From Pseudomonas fluorescens HK44 (lineage in GTDB: Bacteria > Pseudomonadota > Gammaproteobacteria > Pseudomonadales > Pseudomonadaceae), in contig NZ_AFOY02000015.1 in the NCBI RefSeq assembly GCF_000217955.3, positions 1,116,001 to 1,180,000 of the forward strand: a stretch of DNA of 64,000 bases, in the 5' to 3' direction. Below the pieces are notes generated by a model, which was given only the letters and a program-made list of their open reading frames with translations, was not told the origin of the DNA and did not search any database. Of this stretch, positions 57,880-64,000 are shown piece by piece. The position numbers and the translations under genes were made by a program. The first letter of the stretch is position 1. Each line of letters opens with the position of its first letter.

Positions 57880-59823
57880 ATGCGGCTGTTTCTCTGTGAA
57901 AAACCTTCCCAGGCCAAAGACATTGCGGCCGTGCTCGGTGCCAGCCGGCGCGGCGACGGCTGCTGGCTGGGAACGGACGTCACAGTGACCTGGTGCATCG
58001 GTCACCTGCTGGAAACCGCGCCGCCGGATGCCTACGACGCCCGCTATAAACGCTGGGTCCTGGAAGACCTGCCGATCATTCCCGAAAAATGGAAAATGCT
58101 GGTCAAACCCAAGACCGCCAGCCAGTTCAAAGCGGTCAAACGGCTACTCGGCGAAGCGGATGAACTGGTGATCGCCACCGACGCCGACCGCGAGGGCGAG
58201 ATGATTGCCCGTGAGCTGGTGGAGCATTGCCGCTATCGCGGGCCGATCAAGCGCTTGTGGCTGTCGGCGCTGGACGATGCCTCGATTCGCAAGGCCCTGG
58301 CGGCGCTCAAACCCGGTGCCGAAACCTTCAGCCTCTATCACTCGGCACTCGGGCGCTCGCGTGCCGACTGGCTGATCGGCATGAACATGAGCCGCCTGTT
58401 CACCCTGCTCGGACGTCAGTCCGGTTATCAAGGCGTGCTGCCGGTAGGCCGGGTGCAAACCCCGACCTTGCGTCTGGTGGTCGACCGCGACCGCAGCATT
58501 GCCGACTTCGTGCCCGTGCCGTATTGGGCCATCGACGTACAACTGCTGCATGACAACATCCCGTTCACCGCCCAATGGCGCGCCGCACCGGATGTCTGCG
58601 ACGAGCAGGACCGCTGCCTGAATCAGGCGCTGGCCCAGAAAGCGGCCACGGCCATGCGCAACGCCCCCAGTGCGCGGCTGGTCAAGCTGCGCACCGAGCG
58701 GGTCCGCGAAGCCGCCCCGCTGCCGTTCGACCTTGGCACGCTGCAAGAAATCTGCTCGAAAAAACTCGGCCTCGGTGCCCAGGAAACCCTGGACGTGGCC
58801 CAGGCGCTATACGAAACCCACAAGGTCATCACCTACCCGCGCAGTGACTGCGGCTACTTGCCGCTGAGCCAGCACAGCGAAGCGCCGGGCATTCTCGCCG
58901 CCCTTGGGCGTGCCGACCCCAGCCTTGGCGAGTTGCTCAAGCACCTTGAGCCACAACGCCGGTCGCGGGCCTGGAACGACGCCAAGGTCAGCGCCCACCA
59001 CGGGATCATCCCCACGGCGGCGGCGAAAAACCTCGAACGCCTGACCGGCAAACACCGTGCGGTCTACACCTTGATCCGGGCGCGGTATCTGGCGCAGTTC
59101 CTGCCCAATCACGAATACGACCGCACCCAGGCGGATTTCGACTGCGCCGGGCAAGCCTTGCGTGCGGTGGGCAAACTGATCGTCGAGCCAGGCTGGAAAC
59201 GCGCACTGCCCGAAGCCTTGGCCCCGGCCAAAGGACGGGAAGCACCGGCGCCGCAAATGCTGCCGGCACTGGCTGAAGGACGGGATTACGCCGTCGCCAA
59301 CGTGACGCTGAAGGACCTCTGGACCCAGCCCCCCAAGCCGTTTACCGAAGGCGACCTGATCAAGGCGATGAAAAACGTTGCCAAACTGGTGGAAGATCCG
59401 CTGCTCAAGCAAAAACTCAAGGACACCACCGGCATCGGCACCGAGGCGACCCGCGCCGGGATCATTCAGGGGTTGCTGGATCGAGGCTATCTGATCAAGA
59501 ACGGCAAGGCCCTGGCCGCCACACCGCCGGCCTTCAGCCTGATCGACGCCGTGCCCCGGGCCATCGCCGACCCCGGCACCACAGCGATCTGGGAACAAGC
59601 CCTGGACATGGTGCAAAGCAGCGAAATGAGCCTTGAGGAATTCGTCGCCAAACAAGCCGCCTGGATGAGCAAACAGGTCGGCCGCTGCACCGGCCTGCGC
59701 CTGACCATCAGCGGACCGGCAAGCCCGGCCGGAAAAGGGGCGGCGCCCTGGAAGAACAAACGTAAAACCACCCAGCGCAAAACCGCACCTGCCACCAAAC
59801 GTAAAGCAAAACCCACCTTGTAG
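57880..59823 (+). CDS. topB: DNA topoisomerase III
   Basis: A 647-residue type IA topoisomerase that decatenates DNA. The N-terminal TOPRIM domain (1-150) has LFLCEKPSQAKDIA and IATDADREGEMIARE; the active-site Tyr is in KVITYPRSDCGYLP. GVLPVGRVQTPTL and DTTGIGTEATRAGIIQGLL are conserved. The C-terminus has no Cys zinc fingers but a short Lys/Arg-rich tail (KNKRKTTQRKTAPATKRKAK). ATG 57880 gives the family N-terminus (MRLFLCEKPS). The stop TAG belongs to the following REP-type repeat. Confidence 0.95.
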   Translation: MRLFLCEKPSQAKDIAAVLGASRRGDGCWLGTDVTVTWCIGHLLETAPPDAYDARYKRWVLEDLPIIPEKWKMLVKPKTASQFKAVKRLLGEADELVIATDADREGEMIARELVEHCRYRGPIKRLWLSALDDASIRKALAALKPGAETFSLYHSALGRSRADWLIGMNMSRLFTLLGRQSGYQGVLPVGRVQTPTLRLVVDRDRSIADFVPVPYWAIDVQLLHDNIPFTAQWRAAPDVCDEQDRCLNQALAQKAATAMRNAPSARLVKLRTERVREAAPLPFDLGTLQEICSKKLGLGAQETLDVAQALYETHKVITYPRSDCGYLPLSQHSEAPGILAALGRADPSLGELLKHLEPQRRSRAWNDAKVSAHHGIIPTAAAKNLERLTGKHRAVYTLIRARYLAQFLPNHEYDRTQADFDCAGQALRAVGKLIVEPGWKRALPEALAPAKGREAPAPQMLPALAEGRDYAVANVTLKDLWTQPPKPFTEGDLIKAMKNVAKLVEDPLLKQKLKDTTGIGTEATRAGIIQGLLDRGYLIKNGKALAATPPAFSLIDAVPRAIADPGTTAIWEQALDMVQSSEMSLEEFVAKQAAWMSKQVGRCTGLRLTISGPASPAGKGAAPWKNKRKTTQRKTAPATKRKAKPTL

Positions 59824-59906
59824 GAGCAAAGCTTGCTCGCGATGGACACGCTGCGGTCATTCAGATACACCGCGGTGAGGCCATCGCGAGCAAGCTTTGC
59901 TCCTAC
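59820..59906. repeat. REP-type inverted repeat with topB stop codon
   Basis: GTAGGAGCAAAGCTTGCTCG plus CGAT at 59820 and its exact complement ending at 59906. The arms are identical to those at 49540-49627; only the 40-bp centre differs. TAG at 59821-59823 ends topB. Confidence 0.9.
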
Positions 59907-59945
59907 GGGGGAGGTGGTGGGTGGGCGGTTTATTGGTTTTGGGGG

Positions 59946-60854
59946 TTAGAACACCGACCAGCCAATGCGCTGACTCAGCAGCTCCAGCGCCGCCATGCCG
60001 GCCAGCGAGTTACCTGCCGGGTTCAACTCCGGTGACCAGACGCACACGGTAAAGCGCCCCGGCACCACGGCCACGATGCCACCGCCCACGCCACTCTTGC
60101 CCGGCAAACCGACGCGATAGGCAAAGTTGCCGGCTTCGTCATACAGACCGCTGGTGGCCATGATCGAGTTGACTTGTTTGGTCTGGCGCGCAGTGAGGAT
60201 CTGTTCGCCGCTGTGTTTGCAGAACCCGTCATTGGCCAGGAAACAGAAGGCCCGAGCCAGATCGACACAACTCATGCGCAGCGCACAATGGCTGAAGTAG
60301 CTGCGCAGAACGGCTTCCACATCGTTATGAAAGTTGCCGAACGATTGCATCAGGTACGCCATGGCCGCGTTGCGCGCACGGTGCTGGTACTCAGACTCGG
60401 CGACTTTGCTGTCGACCATCACTTGCGGGTTGCCGGACAACCGCCGCACAAAATCGCGCATCGACAGCGCTGGCGCGGCAAAGCGTGACTGGTTGATATC
60501 GCAGATCACCAGCGCCCCGGCATTGATGAACGGATTGCGCGGTCGACCGCGTTCGAATTCCAGCTGCACCAGCGAGTTGAACGGCTGACCGGAAGGTTCG
60601 TGACCGAGTCGTTCCCAGATCGCTTCACCGGAATGCTCAATGGCCTGCACCAGGCTGAACACCTTGGAAATGCTCTGCACCGAAAACGGCGTGTGGGCGT
60701 CGCCAGCACAATACAGCTCGCCGTCATTGCCATACACCGCAATACCCAACTGATCGGCCGGCACACTGCCCAGTGCAGGAATGTAATCAGCCACCTTGCC
60801 CTGTCCGATCAGGGGGCGAACCGTGTCAAGAATCTCGTTCAACAACGCTTGCAT
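59946..60854 (-). CDS. glsA: Glutaminase A
   Basis: A 302-residue serine-dependent beta-lactamase-like glutaminase converting glutamine to glutamate and ammonia. The catalytic S-x-x-K is in SVQSISKVFSLVQA; GRPRNPFINAGALV, the Tyr/Asn region SEYQHRARNAAMAYL and LPGKSGVGGGIVAVVPG are diagnostic. ATG 60854 gives the standard 302-residue length; an upstream in-frame ATG at 60896 would add 14 residues. It is divergent from the response regulator across 327 bp. Confidence 0.94.
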   Translation of the reverse strand: MQALLNEILDTVRPLIGQGKVADYIPALGSVPADQLGIAVYGNDGELYCAGDAHTPFSVQSISKVFSLVQAIEHSGEAIWERLGHEPSGQPFNSLVQLEFERGRPRNPFINAGALVICDINQSRFAAPALSMRDFVRRLSGNPQVMVDSKVAESEYQHRARNAAMAYLMQSFGNFHNDVEAVLRSYFSHCALRMSCVDLARAFCFLANDGFCKHSGEQILTARQTKQVNSIMATSGLYDEAGNFAYRVGLPGKSGVGGGIVAVVPGRFTVCVWSPELNPAGNSLAGMAALELLSQRIGWSVF

Positions 60855-61181
60855 GCCGGGTTCCGAATTCACGCCCCGTACCACTTGCGGGGACACAAAC
60901 GCTAGACGCCCCAGACGCGCCCCAGATCACAGTTTTGCGCCCAGCTGCCGAGCCCCCCTCAAGCCACAGCCGTCTGCGGCCAATTCTGCCTGTTTGACTG
61001 CGACCGCTTGCTGCACGTCAAACCGATCCGCCCGGAACGGTGTGATGTCCTCTGTCACACCGGTGAAAAGCCGTGCCTGTCAGAAGGTGATCTACCCTGT
61101 ATGAAAGTTTTTTTAGAACCCTCGTCGACATTTCTTGGCACACTGGCGCCGGTGTATTTCACTTACTTTCAGGCAAGCCCC
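60855..61181. promoter_or_regulatory. Divergent region glsA / response regulator
   Basis: No gene is seen in this 327-bp gap. CGGTGTGA (61038-61045) and its exact complement (61055-61062) make an inverted repeat with a 9-nt spacer, 120 bp before the regulator start, a candidate operator or hairpin. A T-rich patch at 61105-61115 precedes the regulator gene. Confidence 0.45.
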
Positions 61182-61865
61182 ATGACCCGAATCCTGACCA
61201 TTGAAGACGACGCCGTCACCGCACGGGAGATCGTTGCCGAGCTGAGCAGCCATGGCTTGCAGGTGGACTGGGTCGCCAATGGTCGAGAAGGCCTGGCGCG
61301 GGCGGTCAGCGGTGACTACGACCTGATCACCCTTGACCGCATGCTGCCGGAGCTCGACGGCCTGGCGATTGTCACCACCTTGCGAACCATGGGCGTGTCG
61401 ACGCCGATTCTGATGATCAGCGCCCTGTCCGATGTCGATGAACGTGTTCGCGGCCTGCGCGCCGGCGGCGACGATTACCTGACCAAACCCTTCGCCACCG
61501 ACGAAATGGCCGCCCGCGTCGAAGTCCTGCTGCGCCGCCAGAACACCGTCAAGGACTACCCAACGACGCTGCGCGTGGCTGACCTGGAGCTCAACCTGAT
61601 CAGCCGCGAAGCCAGCCGCGGCGGACAGTTGCTGAGCCTGCTGCCGACGGAATACAAACTGCTGGAGTTTCTGTTGCGCAATACCGGGCAGATCCTCTCG
61701 CGGATGATGATTTTCGAAGAGGTCTGGGGCTATCACTTCGACCCCGGCACCAACCTGATCGATGTGCACATCGGACGTCTGCGCAAAAAGATCGACCCAC
61801 CGGGCCAACTGCCGCTGATACGGACTGTGCGAGGCTCGGGTTATGTCATTGCTGAACCCGTCTAA
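61182..61865 (+). CDS. OmpR/PhoB-family response regulator
   Basis: A 227-residue two-component regulator. The receiver domain (1-115) has ILTIEDDAV acidic pair, phospho-acceptor D52 (LITLDRML) and K in YLTKPFATDE; the C-terminal winged helix has LLPTEYKLLEFLLRNTGQIL and VHIGRLRKKID with RGSGYVI. ATG 61182 gives the family N-terminus MTRILTIEDD. The sensor gene overlaps its 3' end by 23 bp. The resemblance to CzcR/CopR-type regulators is general only; the signal is unknown. Confidence 0.93.
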   Translation: MTRILTIEDDAVTAREIVAELSSHGLQVDWVANGREGLARAVSGDYDLITLDRMLPELDGLAIVTTLRTMGVSTPILMISALSDVDERVRGLRAGGDDYLTKPFATDEMAARVEVLLRRQNTVKDYPTTLRVADLELNLISREASRGGQLLSLLPTEYKLLEFLLRNTGQILSRMMIFEEVWGYHFDPGTNLIDVHIGRLRKKIDPPGQLPLIRTVRGSGYVIAEPV

Positions 61866-63237
61866 AGGCTGGCGCTCCTCCAGCAGCCGCTTGCTGGCGC
61901 TCTACAGTGCGCTGTTCGTGGTCTGGAGCGGCCTGCTCATGGGAGTGATGTATTACGAGGTTTCCAGCTACCTGGAGAACCTCGCCAAACATTCGCTGAT
62001 GCAACGCCAGCATCTGTTTTCACGCTTCCACGGCGATCAGCTGGATGAGGCGCTGATCGCCAGCATTACCTTCGACCAGCGTGGAATAGACGCCTACGGG
62101 CTGTTCGACGAACAGCATCGGCCGCTGCACGGGCTGATCCGCAAGATCCCCGCTGGCCTGCCGCTGGACGGCAAGATCCATGAACTGGGCGACTGCGCCG
62201 ACCCGGATGACGCCAGCCTGCCGTCTGACAGTTGCGACGCGGTGGCGACCCACACGCTGGATGGCCGCTGGCTGGTTCTGGTGCGTGACAACGGCTCGTT
62301 GTTCGCGGTCACACGGATCATCCTGTATGCCCTGTTCTGGGGAGTCTCGCTGACCATCATCCCCGGCATCGCCGGTTGGCACTTGTTGCGCCGTCGGCCG
62401 CTACGACGGATCCGCGCCTTGCAGGCGAGCGCCGAAGCCATCGTCGCCGGCAACCTGAACCACCGATTGCCGCTGTCCAGCCGCCGCGATGAACTGGACA
62501 TGCTCGCGGCCATCGTCAATGCCATGCTCGAACGCATCGAGCGCCTGGTGAACGAAGTCAAGGGGGTTTGCGACAACATCGCCCACGACCTGCGCACCCC
62601 GCTCACCCGACTACGCGCGCAGCTTTACCGCATTCAACAGCAGGCCGTCGAAGGCTCTGCCGAGGCGTTTCAGCTGGATCAGGTAATCGCCGAAACCGAC
62701 ACCCTGATGGCACGCTTTCGCGGGTTGCTGCGGATTTCCGAGCTGGAAGATCAACAACGGCGCTCGGGCTTTGTGCTGTTCGATCCGTTGCCGTTGCTGC
62801 AGGAACTGCACGATTTCTACCTGCCGCTGGCCGAAGAAGGTCAGCTGACATTGAGCCTGCAAACACCGCAGACCTTGCCGGCGCTGACCGGCGACCGGGC
62901 GTTGTTGTTTGAAGCCCTGTCGAACTTGCTGAGCAACTCGATCAAGTTCACCCCGGCGGGCGGTCAGGTCATCGTGCGGGCAATCGACAACGCCGGCAGC
63001 ACACGCATTGAAGTACTCGACTCCGGCCCCGGCATCCCGACGGACAAACGCACGGCGGTGTTTCAACGTTTCTATCGCGTCGACGACAACGCTAAAAACG
63101 GTGGCTTCGGTCTTGGCTTATCGATTGTCGCGGCCATCGTGAACCTGCATGGGTTCACCCTGGACGTCGGCAGCAGCGAACTCGGCGGCGCCCGCCTGAC
63201 ACTCGATTGTCGCCAGCGGTTGCTGCCCGCCGATTGA
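61843..63237 (+). CDS. Sensor histidine kinase partner of the preceding regulator
   Basis: A 464-residue membrane kinase. Helix 1 is at about 16-40; a periplasmic sensor of about 110 residues contains two Cys (GDCADP and SDSCDAV) that could form a disulfide. Helix 2 is near 150-170, followed by a HAMP domain (RPLRRIRALQASAEAIVAGN), the phospho-acceptor H248 in NIAHDLRTPLTRL, and the ATPase domain with LLSNSIKFTP, DSGPGIP and GFGLGLSIV. The ATG at 61843 lies inside the regulator gene, so the two are coupled. Confidence 0.93.
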   Translation: MSLLNPSKGWRSSSSRLLALYSALFVVWSGLLMGVMYYEVSSYLENLAKHSLMQRQHLFSRFHGDQLDEALIASITFDQRGIDAYGLFDEQHRPLHGLIRKIPAGLPLDGKIHELGDCADPDDASLPSDSCDAVATHTLDGRWLVLVRDNGSLFAVTRIILYALFWGVSLTIIPGIAGWHLLRRRPLRRIRALQASAEAIVAGNLNHRLPLSSRRDELDMLAAIVNAMLERIERLVNEVKGVCDNIAHDLRTPLTRLRAQLYRIQQQAVEGSAEAFQLDQVIAETDTLMARFRGLLRISELEDQQRRSGFVLFDPLPLLQELHDFYLPLAEEGQLTLSLQTPQTLPALTGDRALLFEALSNLLSNSIKFTPAGGQVIVRAIDNAGSTRIEVLDSGPGIPTDKRTAVFQRFYRVDDNAKNGGFGLGLSIVAAIVNLHGFTLDVGSSELGGARLTLDCRQRLLPAD

Positions 63238-63345
63238 TGCCACCGAGCGAGCGTTGGCGATTCAGCAGATGATTTCGTTGAGGGAGTTGCTGGTGAATCG
63301 GGCGCTGGATAATTACGCTCAACCAGAGGCCCCGCGGCACCGCAT

Positions 63346-63493
63346 TGTGGCGAGGGGGCTTGTCGGAACGCCGCACCGCCCCGTTCGGCTGCGAAGCAGT
63401 CGTAAATCCAGCAATCGCGGCGTGTCGAACGAAACCCGATTGCAGATTTTGGGGCCGCTTCGCAACCCAGCGGGGGCAAGCCCCCTCACCACA
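63346..63493. repeat. REP pair between kinase genes
   Basis: TGTGGCGAGGGGGCTTG (63346) and an inverted copy CAAGCCCCCTCACCACA ending at 63493 form a REP doublet of the 5682 family. The remainder of 63238-63531 has no gene that I can see. Confidence 0.85.
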
Positions 63494-63531
63494 AGGTCGG
63501 TGTAAGTTCAAGGTTCAGTTGAGCGTCAGGT

Positions 63532-64000
63532 TCAGGCCGGGGTGGGTAACCACAACCGGAACCGTGCCCCGCCCAGCGGCGAGGTTTCGGCCGTCAGTGT
63601 GCCGGCCTGGGCTTCCAGGGCCCGGCGGCTGATTGCCAGTCCCAGGCCAAACCCGCCCGTGGCGCGGTCGCGGCTGCGGTCCAGGCGATAGAAAGGTTCG
63701 AAGATCCGCTCGCGCTCGTCTTCCGGAATGCCGATGCCGTCATCGTCAACGCAGATTTCACAGCCTTTCGGGCAGACCTGCACGCCGATCTGAATGCGTT
63801 TTTCGCAGTAGCGCATGGCGTTGCGCAGCAGGTTCTGGATCGCTCGGGCGGTCAGGCGCGGGTCGAGGCTGAAGCGTTCGAGCTGGCCGTGCAGCAAGAC
63901 GTCGATGACGATGTCCGGTGACTCCAGTTCTTCATCGACACTGCCCAGAATGCTGTCGATAAACTCATCCAGCGACACGTCCACCTGCTCCGGCACCCGT
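63532..64000 (-). CDS. Histidine kinase, C-terminal part (runs off the window)
   Basis: Only the last 156 residues are inside the window; the gene begins beyond 64000. Visible are the N box region (RAIQNLLRNAMRYCEKRI), the G1 box DDDGIGIPEDERERIF, the F box PFYRLD and the G2 box GGFGLGLAISRRAL, all of a HATPase domain. The dimerisation/His domain would be upstream. It is convergent with the other kinase gene and unrelated to it in sequence; its regulator is presumably outside the window. Confidence 0.88.
   Translation of the reverse strand, partial: RVPEQVDVSLDEFIDSILGSVDEELESPDIVIDVLLHGQLERFSLDPRLTARAIQNLLRNAMRYCEKRIQIGVQVCPKGCEICVDDDGIGIPEDERERIFEPFYRLDRSRDRATGGFGLGLAISRRALEAQAGTLTAETSPLGGARFRLWLPTPA

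Overview
The window is high-GC bacterial DNA that reads as the chromosome of a Pseudomonas, most likely of the fluorescens group. The signs are the bkdR / bkdA1-bkdA2-bkdB-lpdV order, the PreT/PreA-type reductive pyrimidine genes, an MgtA ATPase, a YbiT-type ABC-F protein, and many REP-type palindromes typical of this group. No tRNA, rRNA, CRISPR array or complete insertion sequence was recognised.

Layout. 1-2613 is the end of an integrated element (small phage-type genes, a methyltransferase-like protein, a frameshifted excisionase and a tyrosine integrase) that stops about 20 bp before ybiT. 2634-10567 is core chromosome: ybiT, pssA, a TetR regulator with a DUF1348 gene, a TSUP permease, a dienoyl-CoA isomerase gene next to nudC, and a split YeeE/YedE pair. 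10639-19250 is a full reductive pyrimidine catabolism locus: ureidopropionase, NCS1 permease, dihydropyrimidinase, PreT/PreA and a RutR-like repressor. 19376-25687 holds copCD, an EmrAB-like pump, and a sulfide/persulfide unit (BigR-like sensor, TauE/SafE permease and divergent Blh-like dioxygenase). 25757-31404 is bkdR with the branched-chain keto-acid dehydrogenase operon, followed by ilvE and a LysR/LysE pair.

34573-36155 is a toxin-immunity unit with an S-type pyocin domain. It is followed by a DmeRF-like cobalt/nickel unit, a decayed LysR remnant, an FKBP isomerase, a GGDEF protein and an RcnB-like protein. 40066-43101 pairs an MFS carboxylate-type symporter with a periplasmic binding protein and a LysR regulator. 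43297-46348 has a Kef-type antiporter and an AlkC-like glycosylase. 46857-51344 has a LysR regulator, a GMC oxidoreductase and an MFS permease. 51787-57663 has small hypothetical genes and mgtA with an unusual structured leader, then a Na/Pi cotransporter-PhoU gene. The end carries topB, glsA, a two-component system and a partial second histidine kinase.

The strongest candidates for something undescribed are: the mgtA leader (46-codon ORF with a 14-bp internal hairpin and a second hairpin at the Shine-Dalgarno); three unrelated genes whose TAG stop is the TAG of a TAGGAGC repeat; and the compact pyocin-like toxin with a C-terminal domain I cannot assign. All product names rest on motifs and remembered family sequences, not on database searches.
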